From Anaerolineales bacterium UBA6663 (lineage in GTDB: Bacteria > Chloroflexota > Anaerolineae > Anaerolineales > UBA6663): 10,534 bases of DNA. Below the pieces are notes generated by a model that made no database searches, had not been told where the DNA came from, and worked only from the letters and a program-made list of their open reading frames with translations. The stretch is taken from contig DKKP01000102.1 of assembly GCA_002455335.1 (NCBI GenBank), positions 16,805 through 27,338 on the forward strand. The letters are read 5' to 3'. A program made the position numbers and the translations under genes. Positions 1-7,155 of the stretch are shown piece after piece (positions within the stretch are counted from its first letter, which is position 1; every line of letters starts with the position of its first letter).

Positions 1-24
1 CCGAACAGGCAAGAGTTTGAAGCG

Positions 25-1779
25 ATGAAACCTGTTGTCTCGCCGCGACCCGCCGCTGGAGCGGCGTCGCCGATGGTGTCCGCCCGCGAGTGGGGCTTTG
101 TCGGGATCAGCATTGTCGCTGTTCTTGTCCTGACAAGCCTGCCGTACGTGTACGCGCACCTCAGCGCCCCGGGCGATTGGCAGTACATGGGCGTGATGGT
201 CAATGTGCCCGATCATGTCCAGTACTTCTCCTGGTATTGGGATTACACCCAGGCCAACTTTGCAAGTAATCGGTTGACGCCTGAGCCCAACGCACCGGTC
301 TTCTTCAACTTGCTGTGGTGGATGTTGGGTCGACTGGGTGGGCTGTTGGGCGTCGGGTACGAGCCCATGTTCCAGGCCCTGCGCGTCGTCTCGACGACAG
401 GCTTCTTGATCCTGCTGTATCGGATGGTCGCCTGGTATCTGCCAGGCCTCTGGCAACGGCGGCTGGCGTTTCTGACCGTGTTGCTCGCCGGCGGTTTCGG
501 CTGGCTGTTGATCGTCGCGCGTGAGGTCTTCAACCTGCCCCAATGGATCTGGGGGACGCCCGATTACCCGTTGGAGATCAGCCTCTTGATCTTCACGTTC
601 GAGCCCAACACGTTCTACAGCATTCTTTCCACCCCGCATCTGGTCGGGGCCGCGCTCTACATGTTGGCTTTCGACCTTGTGGTGCGCGGTGAGTTCGCCC
701 GCCCCTGGCGCGCCGCCATCCTGGCCGGCTTGTGGACGCAGTTCATGGGCTGGCAGCACGGCTACGACCTGTTCTTGGTCTGGGGGATCCTGGCTGTCTA
801 CGGGCTGCTGAAGATGCTCCGCGATCGCGGCCGGGGCTGGGGCGCGATCCCCTGGCGCCTGGTCTGGATGGGCGTGATCGTGGTCGGTTTGTCGTTCCCG
901 CCGGGTCTGTACTCGTTTCTGTTGACTCAGCTCGACCCGATCTGGAAGCAGGTGCTCGGGCAGTTCGGCAACGCAGGCGTGTACTCGCCATACCCCTGGA
1001 CCGTCTGGGTGCTGATGGGCCCGGCCTTTTTGTTGGCCCTGGCGCAACAGGTTCGGATCGGCCTGTTTCGGCTCAGCGGGCTGGATGACAGGTCGCTGTT
1101 TCTCAAAGCCTGGTTCTGGGCGAACTTCGCCTTGCTCTATCTGCCGACCGATTATCAGATCAAGATGTTGAACGGCTGGCAGGTCCCGATCGGGATCCTG
1201 GCTGTGCAGTTCGTGAGCGAGGCCGTTGTGCCCTGGTTGCAACGACGTCGGGCCGGTTGGGCCGCGACGTGGCAAAACCTGGCGGCGGCTGGTTTGCTGC
1301 TCGCGATCGTGCCGACGAACCTGTACCTGGTCGCCTGGCGGTTCGTCGAGTTGGGCCGGCACACCTACCCGTATTACCTGCAGCGCGACGAAGTCGCGGC
1401 CCTCGAATGGCTACGCGATAATGGCACAGGCGACGATGTCGTCCTGGCTTCGTTGGCCGTTGGTCAATACGTGCCGGCTGTGAGCGGCGAGCGGGCTGTG
1501 CTGGCACATTGGGCCCAGACCGTCGACTACTTCGCCAAGCGCGAAGCCGTGACCGCGTTCTACGATCCCGCGACACCGGCGGATGATCGGCAGGCGCTGC
1601 TCGACAAGTACAATGTGCGCTACGTGCTCGTCGGCCCGGTCGAGACAGGGCCACAGCCCGCCGACTACGCGCCGCAGCCGTCCGCCGATGGGTCAAGCGT
1701 CGAGCCGGATTGGGCAGCCCAGGGCCTTGAGCCGGTCTTCGAGACCGCGACGGTGACGATCTACCGGGTGAGGAGATGA
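25..1779 (+). CDS. Polytopic membrane protein, probable GT-C-type glycosyltransferase
   Basis: Encodes 584 residues with about ten hydrophobic segments between residues 24 and 440 (for example 24-45, 120-140, 147-166, 230-262, 278-300, 325-347, 360-374, 418-440). A soluble C-terminal domain of about 140 residues follows. The first segment leads into a probable extracytoplasmic loop with an acidic motif, PDHVQYF (D63). GT-C enzymes, which use lipid-phosphate sugar donors, typically carry a catalytic Asp in that loop. The tail (EWLRDN at 461, then RYVLVGP around 532-538) resembles the soluble end of large bacterial membrane proteins of the GT39/YfhO style. Inferred role: adding or polymerising sugars on the outer face of the membrane; an O-antigen-polymerase-like role is an alternative. 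The ATG at 25 is used; an in-frame ATG at 73 would remove a Pro/Ala-rich leader and is possible. It starts the visible operon and is coupled to the next gene. The GT-C assignment is by architecture and one motif only. Confidence 0.8.
   Translation: MKPVVSPRPAAGAASPMVSAREWGFVGISIVAVLVLTSLPYVYAHLSAPGDWQYMGVMVNVPDHVQYFSWYWDYTQANFASNRLTPEPNAPVFFNLLWWMLGRLGGLLGVGYEPMFQALRVVSTTGFLILLYRMVAWYLPGLWQRRLAFLTVLLAGGFGWLLIVAREVFNLPQWIWGTPDYPLEISLLIFTFEPNTFYSILSTPHLVGAALYMLAFDLVVRGEFARPWRAAILAGLWTQFMGWQHGYDLFLVWGILAVYGLLKMLRDRGRGWGAIPWRLVWMGVIVVGLSFPPGLYSFLLTQLDPIWKQVLGQFGNAGVYSPYPWTVWVLMGPAFLLALAQQVRIGLFRLSGLDDRSLFLKAWFWANFALLYLPTDYQIKMLNGWQVPIGILAVQFVSEAVVPWLQRRRAGWAATWQNLAAAGLLLAIVPTNLYLVAWRFVELGRHTYPYYLQRDEVAALEWLRDNGTGDDVVLASLAVGQYVPAVSGERAVLAHWAQTVDYFAKREAVTAFYDPATPADDRQALLDKYNVRYVLVGPVETGPQPADYAPQPSADGSSVEPDWAAQGLEPVFETATVTIYRVRR
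1771..1775 (+). promoter_or_regulatory. Ribosome binding site inside the end of the upstream gene
   Basis: AGGAG lies in the last codons of the preceding gene. It sits 5 nt before a GTG at 1781 and 8 nt before a second in-frame GTG at 1784. No in-frame ATG lies nearby, so the downstream gene begins with GTG. The spacing slightly favours 1784. Its location implies translational coupling of the two genes. Confidence 0.65.
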
Positions 1780-1780
1780 T

Positions 1781-3334
1781 GTGGTGAAGCTCGAACAATT
1801 GCCCAAACGCGGGCTCTGGCGCTGGGCGCTCGGCCTGTTGATCGCGCTTGCTGCCGGGGCGTCGTTGAGCGCACCGGTCGGCCTGGCGCAGGAAGATGAT
1901 GAGGATGCCTGGAGCGAGCCCATCCTGCTCTCAAGCGCGGCGCAGAGCTCATGGTTTCCGCAAATACTGGTGGATCGAAGCGGGCGCGTTCATGTCGTGT
2001 ATTCCTCGGGTGTCATGACCCAGTCCGGCGGGTTCGATCAGGTCATGTACACGGCCAGCGACGATGGCGAGGTGTGGACCCAACCCAATGACATCGTCGC
2101 GCTGACGATGGGCTCCAACGGCGAGTCGGAGGTGACACGCCCGTATCTGTTCCTCGACCGTGACGATGTCCTGCATATGACCTATCGCGGCCTGACGACC
2201 TTTTCGATGTTCTATTCGCAGGTGCCTGTGTCGGCCGCCGCGCTGGCGCGATCCTGGTCGGTGCGTCAGGAGGTGGGTCAGGTCGGGTACTTCAGCGCCC
2301 TGGTTGTCGATCGCCGCGGCAAAGTCCATGTCATTTACACAAGTAACCTCTCGTCGCGGCAGTGCCCGATTTGTTACCACATCTACTACAGGTGGTCGGC
2401 CGATGACGGCCTGACCTGGAGCGAGCCTGTGGATATCTCGCGCGTCAGCACGGGGTCCGCCAAGCCGCAATTGCTGCTTGATCCGGATGGTAACCTGCAT
2501 GTCGCCTGGGAGTCGGCCCGCGGCGGCACGCTCGGCCGTGTCGACTCGCCGGCCCAGTTGCTTTATACGTCGTCACTTGACGGCGGAACCACCTGGCGTG
2601 AGCCTGTGCTCATCCAGATGCCTGAAAGCGAAGGCAGTCTGCGGGTCGCGTTGACGCTTGACCCCCTTGGGCGCCTGCTGGTGATCTCATCAGCCGTCCC
2701 GGGAAATGACATCTACTACAGCCTGTCGAGCGACAAGGGCCAGACCTGGTCGTTGCCGGCTGCTGTGGCGGATCTCAAGGGGAGCCCGATGTCCAACCTC
2801 GACAATCTGTCGGTTGCCACAGACGGGGGCGGGCGGGTTCATCTGGTCTGCAACTGTGGGCCCGAGGTGCGCGAAGGCGTCTACAACTTGAGCCATGTCG
2901 TCTGGGATGGGGCAACCTGGTCGGAGCCGGATGTGATCCGCCAGTTCCGTGGTGACCTGCCGGAGTGGCCGGTCATTGCGGTAGGCCTCGGCAACGAGCT
3001 GAACGTGGCCTGGTTCATCCGCAATGAGGCGGCGATCTTCGATAGCGACCGTGGGCAGTACACAGTCTGGTACTCGCGGCGCGTGATCGATGCCCCGGCA
3101 GCCACAGCAATCCCGCGGCCGACCCTGCCGCCCTCGGCGACCCCGTTGCCGATCGCCCAGGTGGCAACAGTGACCCCGCGACCGACGGCAACACAGGTGC
3201 TGATCAGCGGCGAGGTCGATCCCACCCGACCCTACGGCGAGCGAGACTACATCATGCTGGTTGCCATCAGCGTCTCGCCCGTGCTGCTGCTTGTGGCCGG
3301 GATCGTGGTGTATCAGCGGCTCACGCGTCGCTGA
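1781..3334 (+). CDS. Secreted, membrane-anchored Asp-box (BNR/sialidase-like) beta-propeller protein
   Basis: Encodes 517 residues starting at GTG (1781, or 1784 with better RBS spacing). A signal-peptide-like hydrophobic stretch (about 12-36, ending GLAQ) is followed by an acidic mature start. Asp-box motifs of the S-x-D-x-G-x-T-W type occur at about 93-99, 206-213, 265-272 and 316-323, with a degenerate one at 374-380; several are followed by EP. A second motif of the form L-x-x-D-x-x-G-x-x-H-V-x-Y recurs seven times (D65, D126, D177, D234, D294, D348 and a degenerate copy near 402), spaced 51-61 residues, as expected for propeller blades. Residues 438-475 form a Pro/Thr-rich linker, followed by a membrane segment (about 490-511) and a basic end (RLTRR). 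I do not see the RIP motif or a clear set of sialidase catalytic residues, so a binding or scaffold role is as likely as hydrolysis. It would face outside the membrane beside the EPS machinery. Confidence 0.85.
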   Translation: MVKLEQLPKRGLWRWALGLLIALAAGASLSAPVGLAQEDDEDAWSEPILLSSAAQSSWFPQILVDRSGRVHVVYSSGVMTQSGGFDQVMYTASDDGEVWTQPNDIVALTMGSNGESEVTRPYLFLDRDDVLHMTYRGLTTFSMFYSQVPVSAAALARSWSVRQEVGQVGYFSALVVDRRGKVHVIYTSNLSSRQCPICYHIYYRWSADDGLTWSEPVDISRVSTGSAKPQLLLDPDGNLHVAWESARGGTLGRVDSPAQLLYTSSLDGGTTWREPVLIQMPESEGSLRVALTLDPLGRLLVISSAVPGNDIYYSLSSDKGQTWSLPAAVADLKGSPMSNLDNLSVATDGGGRVHLVCNCGPEVREGVYNLSHVVWDGATWSEPDVIRQFRGDLPEWPVIAVGLGNELNVAWFIRNEAAIFDSDRGQYTVWYSRRVIDAPAATAIPRPTLPPSATPLPIAQVATVTPRPTATQVLISGEVDPTRPYGERDYIMLVAISVSPVLLLVAGIVVYQRLTRR

Positions 3335-3350
3335 GGCCCGTGAGGGGGCT

Positions 3351-3386
3351 GCGTCTGGCTTAGGACCACCGTCCCCTACCGGACGC
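3351..3386 (+). other. Imperfect hairpin in the gap between genes 2 and 3
   Basis: GCGTCTGG (3351-3358) pairs with CCGGACGC (3379-3386) over 8 bp including one G-U pair. The enclosed 20 nt contain a second stem, GGAC (3363-3366) with GTCC (3371-3374), around a CACC loop. The two stems are separated by symmetric 4-nt internal loops. No T-run follows, so it is not a standard intrinsic terminator. It could be an mRNA-stability or attenuation element, or chance pairing in GC-rich DNA. The rest of the 78-nt gap shows nothing clear. Confidence 0.35.
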
Positions 3387-3412
3387 CCTGGACATCTCCT
3401 ATCGTCAGGAAG

Positions 3413-4624
3413 ATGCGCGTCTGGTATGTCGTCCCCTATCCGCCCAGTTTGATCCGGGTTCGGCCCTATAACCTCATAAGGCGTCTCAGCGCCCGTGGCC
3501 ATCAGGTCACGGTCTTCACAACTTGGGCCGATGAGGCCGAGCGTGCCGATGCTGAAGCGCTGCGAAGCGAAGTCCACGGTCTTCGCCTGGTGCGGGTTCC
3601 GCGGTGGCGTTCGCTGGTCAACAGCCTGCTGGCGGTCCCCGGAACGGCGCCTCTGCAAACGGCCTATAGCTGGAGCCCTGGATTGCTGTCGGAGCTCTCG
3701 ACGGATCTGCCACCTGACATAATACAGGTCGAGCACCTGCGCGGAGCCAGGTATGCCCTGCAACTCAAGGCGTGGCGCCATAGACTAAAGAACTATGTCC
3801 CAATTGTGTGGGATAGCGTAGACTGCATCAGTCTTCTTTTTGAGCAGGCGGCAGGGCGAAGCCGCCGTCTGTTCAGCAGGCTGATGACCCGGTTCGAGCT
3901 TGGGCGGACGCGCCGTTACGAGGCCTGGCTGGCAGGCCAATTCGATCGGGTGCTGGTGACCTCACCGAAAGATCAAGAGGCCTTTGGCGCGTTGGCGCCC
4001 TCCACGATGGCCACTGGGCAGGTGGAGGTGTTGGCGAACGGCGTTGATCTGGACTATTTCACCCCAGATCCCGCTCAGCCGCGTCAGGCCGCCACCCTGG
4101 TGATCAGCGGGAAAATGAGCTATCACGCCAACGTCACGATGGCGGTTCAATTTGCCCAAACGGTCTTCCCACTCGTGAAGTCGGCTCGGCCTGACGTTAA
4201 GTTGATGATCGTCGGTAAAGACCCGGCGCCCGAAGTGCGGGCGCTGGCGGCTGATCCGGCGATAACCGTGACCGGTGGCGTGCCCGATGTGAGGCCGTAC
4301 TTGCGCGGGGCGACTGTGGCAGTGGCCCCGATCGCGTATGGGGTTGGCATCCAAAATAAGGTGCTCGAAGCGATGGCCGTCGGCACGCCTGTGGTGTGTA
4401 CCCCCCAGGCTGTTTCGGCGTTGCGCGCTCGCGTCGGGCAAGACGTGGTTGTCGCCGAGGCGGACGCAGGGATGGCCGGTGCGATCGTTGGGCTGTTGAA
4501 CGACCCGAACAGAGCGACGCAGGTCGGCGCGAGTGGCCGGGCCTTTATCGAGCGAGATCACGATTGGTCGGGTATTGTTGAGCGTTTGGAGGCGATCTAC
4601 CATGGAATCTCCCTCCATGTTTGA
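3413..4624 (+). CDS. Glycosyltransferase family 4 (GT-B fold)
   Basis: Encodes 403 residues. The N-terminal Rossmann half begins MRVWYVVPYPP and continues with a typical acceptor-side pattern (RPYNLIRRLSARGHQVTVF, about 17-35). The donor-side half has ISGKMSYHAN (231-240), LMIVGKDP (264-271) and the family signature GIQNKVLEAMAVGTPVV (312-328), in which E319 is the expected nucleotide-sugar-contacting Glu. The first Glu of the usual E-x7-E pair is replaced (V311); the GIQNKVLEAMA form is familiar from GT4 enzymes of the PEP-CTERM/EpsH-associated type. It should transfer a sugar from a nucleotide donor onto the lipid-linked intermediate at the cytoplasmic face. AGGAAG ends immediately before the ATG at 3413, a close-set RBS. 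Its 3' end overlaps the next gene by 23 nt. Codon use differs from its neighbours: at least four ATA codons (3476, 3719, 3722, 4262) plus AGA and CTA, hinting at separate acquisition. The donor and acceptor sugars cannot be read from sequence. Confidence 0.92.
   Translation: MRVWYVVPYPPSLIRVRPYNLIRRLSARGHQVTVFTTWADEAERADAEALRSEVHGLRLVRVPRWRSLVNSLLAVPGTAPLQTAYSWSPGLLSELSTDLPPDIIQVEHLRGARYALQLKAWRHRLKNYVPIVWDSVDCISLLFEQAAGRSRRLFSRLMTRFELGRTRRYEAWLAGQFDRVLVTSPKDQEAFGALAPSTMATGQVEVLANGVDLDYFTPDPAQPRQAATLVISGKMSYHANVTMAVQFAQTVFPLVKSARPDVKLMIVGKDPAPEVRALAADPAITVTGGVPDVRPYLRGATVAVAPIAYGVGIQNKVLEAMAVGTPVVCTPQAVSALRARVGQDVVVAEADAGMAGAIVGLLNDPNRATQVGASGRAFIERDHDWSGIVERLEAIYHGISLHV
4588..4592 (+). promoter_or_regulatory. 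Ribosome binding site that fixes the start of the sugar transferase
   Basis: GGAGG lies 9 nt upstream of the ATG at 4602. It supports that start over the earlier in-frame GTG at 4533, which would create a 92-nt overlap with the upstream gene. A further ATG at 4617 is possible but less well spaced. Confidence 0.7.
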
Positions 4625-6107
4625 CGACATCTTGAGCCGGGGCGCGGCGCGCCCGGCAATCACGCTTGAACGAGCCGCCTCGCGCAACGCCTGGCGGCTG
4701 TTGATCGTGGGCCTGCTCATTGTCGATGCGGCGCTGATCAACCTGGCCTCCTCGTTGTCGTACTACCTTCGTTTTCAAGCCGGGCTGCCGTTCTTTCAGT
4801 CGACGCAGCCCGACCTGTGGTTCTACCAACAGCTTGTGATCTTCTGGGTGACTCCCTCCTGGCTGCTGATCTTCGGTCTGGTCGGTCTGTATCGCCCGGC
4901 GAATCTGCTTGGGGGGCCGCGCGAGTATGACCTCGTGCTGCGCGGCACCACCTATGGCCTGCTGCCGCTTGTGTTCTTCAGCTTCCTTGTGCCCGAGTTC
5001 GTCATCGCCCGCGGTTGGCTTGTGCTGGCCTGGGTGCTGGCTGTCGCGTTCTTGGGGCTTGGCCGATTTGCGATGCGGCGCGTCGCGTATGCCGCGCGGC
5101 GATCAGGATACTTCCTGTCGCCGGCCGTGATCGTCGGCGCCAATCAAGAGGGGCGCTACCTCGCCGAGCAGTTCCTGAATGCCAGCACCTCGGGCTTTCA
5201 ACTTGTTGGCTTTGTGGATGAGAAGGTCCCGGCGGGCACTGTGCTTTTTCACAATCTGCCTGCGCTCGGCTCGGCCGATCACCTCGACAAGATCATCAAG
5301 AAGTACGGCGTGCGCGAGATCGTTCTGGCGACAAGCGCCATCTCGTCGCGTGATCGCATGCTCGAGATCTTCAAGCGCTATGCCAACTCGGGCGAGGTCA
5401 ACCTGCGCCTTTCCTCGGGCCTGTACGAGATCATCACCACGGGTCTACGGGTCGAGGAGTTCGGCTATGTGCCGCTGGTCAACGTCTCAAAGGTGCGCCT
5501 GACGGGCATCGATCAGGCGCTCAAGCTGCTGCTCGACTATGCCCTGACGATCCCGGGCTTGCTTGCGATCTCGCCGCTCATGCTGTTGATCGCGCTAGCG
5601 GTTCGGCTCGACTCGCCCGGGCCTGTGCTGCATCGCCGCCGTGTGATGGGCCTGAACGGCGCGCAATTCGATGCCTTCAAGTTCCGCACGATGCATATCA
5701 ACGGCGACGAGATCCTCAATCGCCATCCCGAGCTCAAGGCCGAGTTGGCCAGTCAGCATAAGCTCAAGGAAGACCCGCGGATCACGCGCATCGGCAAGTT
5801 CCTGCGCAAGTACTCGCTCGATGAACTGCCGCAGTTGTTCAACGTGCTGCGCGCCGAGATGTCGCTCGTCGGGCCGCGCATGATCGCGCCGGCCGAGCTG
5901 GCTCAGTACAATCAGTGGGGCATCAACCTGCTGACCGTGCGTCCGGGCCTGACCGGTTTGTGGCAGGTCAGCGGGCGTTCGGATGTTGGGTACGATGAGC
6001 GCGTTCGGCTGGATATGTTCTACGTTCGCAACTGGACGATCTGGCAGGACCTTTCGATCTTGTTCCAAACCCCGACGGCGGTGTTCAAGGGCCGCGGAGC
6101 GTATTAG
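4602..6107 (+). CDS. Polyprenyl-phosphate sugar-1-phosphate transferase (WbaP/WcaJ-type initiating enzyme)
   Basis: Encodes 501 residues from the ATG at 4602. The enzyme class starts repeat-unit synthesis by moving a hexose-1-phosphate from its UDP sugar onto undecaprenyl phosphate in the inner membrane. The N-terminal region has about four membrane helices (33-56, 76-97, 114-133, 138-155). A cytoplasmic Rossmann-like domain follows, beginning AVIVGANQEGRYLAEQFL (175-192). The C-terminal catalytic domain starts with a membrane helix (about 308-335), then DSPGPVLHRRR (337-347), FKFRTM (359-364), SLDELPQ with the expected Asp-Glu pair D407/E408, SLVGPRM (421-427) and RPGLTGLWQVSGRS (447-460). 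Length and domain order match the long PHPT family rather than the short PglC-like form. It sits after and slightly overlapping the GT4 gene, consistent with co-transcription. The sugar (glucose, galactose or other) cannot be predicted. Confidence 0.95.
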   Translation: MESPSMFDDILSRGAARPAITLERAASRNAWRLLIVGLLIVDAALINLASSLSYYLRFQAGLPFFQSTQPDLWFYQQLVIFWVTPSWLLIFGLVGLYRPANLLGGPREYDLVLRGTTYGLLPLVFFSFLVPEFVIARGWLVLAWVLAVAFLGLGRFAMRRVAYAARRSGYFLSPAVIVGANQEGRYLAEQFLNASTSGFQLVGFVDEKVPAGTVLFHNLPALGSADHLDKIIKKYGVREIVLATSAISSRDRMLEIFKRYANSGEVNLRLSSGLYEIITTGLRVEEFGYVPLVNVSKVRLTGIDQALKLLLDYALTIPGLLAISPLMLLIALAVRLDSPGPVLHRRRVMGLNGAQFDAFKFRTMHINGDEILNRHPELKAELASQHKLKEDPRITRIGKFLRKYSLDELPQLFNVLRAEMSLVGPRMIAPAELAQYNQWGINLLTVRPGLTGLWQVSGRSDVGYDERVRLDMFYVRNWTIWQDLSILFQTPTAVFKGRGAY

Positions 6108-6201
6108 ACGTCAGGCTTCAGGCCTCAGGCTTCAGGGGCGGTGCCAGCGCATTGGATTGCGCAGCAGCGTCACTGAAGCCTGACGCCTGAGACCTGACGC
6201 C
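6107..6201. repeat. Long inverted repeat built from degenerate heptamers
   Basis: The left arm (6111-6138) is four tandem heptamers: TCAGGCT, TCAGGCC, TCAGGCT, TCAGGGG. The right arm (6173-6200) is four heptamers of the form CTGANNC: CTGAAGC, CTGACGC, CTGAGAC, CTGACGC. Aligning 6107-6137 with the reverse complement of 6171-6201 gives 26 of 31 matching positions. The 33-nt centre contains a further small palindrome, GCGCA (6147-6151) and TGCGC (6158-6162), around TTGGAT. The left arm begins at the last base of the sugar transferase stop codon, and the right arm ends 9 nt before the RBS of the epimerase gene. There is no T-run, so a simple terminator is unlikely. It fills nearly all of the 118-nt gap. 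Possible roles are mRNA stabilisation, attenuation, or a dispersed REP-like element. Confidence 0.85.
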
Positions 6202-6209
6202 TTACTTTG

Positions 6210-6215
6210 AAGGAG
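6210..6215 (+). promoter_or_regulatory. Ribosome binding site of the epimerase gene
   Basis: AAGGAG lies 10 nt before the ATG at 6226 and just outside the right arm of the heptamer palindrome, so the hairpin leaves it free for translation initiation. Confidence 0.7.
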
Positions 6216-6225
6216 TTATCGCATC

Positions 6226-7155
6226 ATGAAGGTACTCGTGACTGGCGGCGCCGGCTTCATCGCCTCGCATGTGGTCGAGTTGTTCATCGAGAAGGGTTAT
6301 GAGGTCGTGATCGTCGATGATCTGTCGACCGGCCGCCGCTCGAACCTGCACCCGCAGGCGAAGTTCTATGAGCTGGATATCCGAAGCCCCGAATTGCACA
6401 AGGTCTTTGCGGCCGAGAAGCCTGACTTCGTCAATCACCACGGCGCGCAGATGGATGTGCGAAAGTCCGTGATCGACCCGCAGTTCGACGCTGACGTCAA
6501 CGTGCGCGGATCGATCAACGTGCTCGAGGCCGCCCGCCAGAACGGCGTCAAACGCGTGGTCTATATCTCGACCGGCGGGGCCGTGTATGGCGAGCCCGAG
6601 TACCTGCCGTGCGACGAGAAGCACCCGATCAACCCGATCTGCCCCTACGGCGCATCGAAACACACAGTCGAGCACTATCTCTTCATGTGGAAATACCTGT
6701 ACGGGCTCGAGTACGCTGTGCTGCGCTACCCGAACGTCTTTGGCCCGCGGCAGGATCCGCACGGCGAGGCCGGCGTGGTCGCCATCTTCACCGGGCAGAT
6801 GTTGGCCGGCAAGCCGGTCACGATCAATGGCGACGGCCAGCAGCAGCGCGACTTTGTCTATGTCGGCGACTGCGCCAACGCCAACCTGCTCGTCACCGAG
6901 CACCCCGCGGCCGATGGCATCTACAACGTCGGTTTTGGCAAGCCCACGGATGTCAACGAGATCTTTGCGGCGCTCAAGAACGTCATCGGTTATCCGCACG
7001 AGGCCAAGTACGGCCCCGCAAAGGCGGGCGAGACGCGCAAGATCTACCTCGACGCCACGCGGATCCGCACCCAGCTTGGCTGGGAGCCGACCGTGACGCT
7101 CGAGGACGGCCTGGCCAAGACCGTCGAGTACTTCCGCCTGAAAGAACTCGCCTAA
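6226..7155 (+). CDS. NAD-dependent nucleotide-sugar epimerase/dehydratase (extended SDR, GalE-like)
   Basis: Encodes 309 residues, the normal length for the family. The N-terminal dinucleotide-binding motif is TGGAGFIASH (6-15), followed by an acidic end of beta-strand 2 (VDDLSTG, 30-36). The active site is visible as S115/T116 in YISTGGAVYG and as Y141/K145 in the YGASK motif. FGPRQDP (172-178) and QQQRDFVYVGD (205-215) are typical of the substrate-binding half of UDP- or dTDP-sugar epimerases. It probably interconverts nucleotide sugars such as UDP-glucose and UDP-galactose or related forms in the cytoplasm, supplying donors to the transferases upstream. The stop codon abuts the ATG of the kinase gene, so the two are almost certainly co-translated. 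An uncommon adjacent pairing is the GHMP kinase, which hints at heptose or another modified sugar. GDP-sugar substrates cannot be excluded. Confidence 0.9.
   Translation: MKVLVTGGAGFIASHVVELFIEKGYEVVIVDDLSTGRRSNLHPQAKFYELDIRSPELHKVFAAEKPDFVNHHGAQMDVRKSVIDPQFDADVNVRGSINVLEAARQNGVKRVVYISTGGAVYGEPEYLPCDEKHPINPICPYGASKHTVEHYLFMWKYLYGLEYAVLRYPNVFGPRQDPHGEAGVVAIFTGQMLAGKPVTINGDGQQQRDFVYVGDCANANLLVTEHPAADGIYNVGFGKPTDVNEIFAALKNVIGYPHEAKYGPAKAGETRKIYLDATRIRTQLGWEPTVTLEDGLAKTVEYFRLKELA

Noticed and set aside
1781..3334. Active sialidase or neuraminidase
   Set aside because: Asp boxes and propeller blades are present, but the RIP motif and a clear catalytic Arg/Tyr/Glu set are not visible, so an enzymatic name is not justified.
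2690..3781. Minus-strand open frame of 363 codons opposite the propeller and GT4 genes
   Set aside because: It is a shadow of the sense-strand genes, with Arg/Asp/Pro-rich composition, no motif, and a span crossing an intergenic gap.
4533..4601. Upstream GTG start extending the sugar transferase by 23 residues
   Set aside because: It would overlap the GT4 gene by 92 nt. GGAGG at 4588-4592 is ideally placed for the ATG at 4602, and the extra residues show no family resemblance.
6107..6201. CRISPR array or classical intrinsic terminator
   Set aside because: The units are contiguous heptamers without spacers, so it is not CRISPR. No T-run follows the stem, so a standard terminator is not supported.
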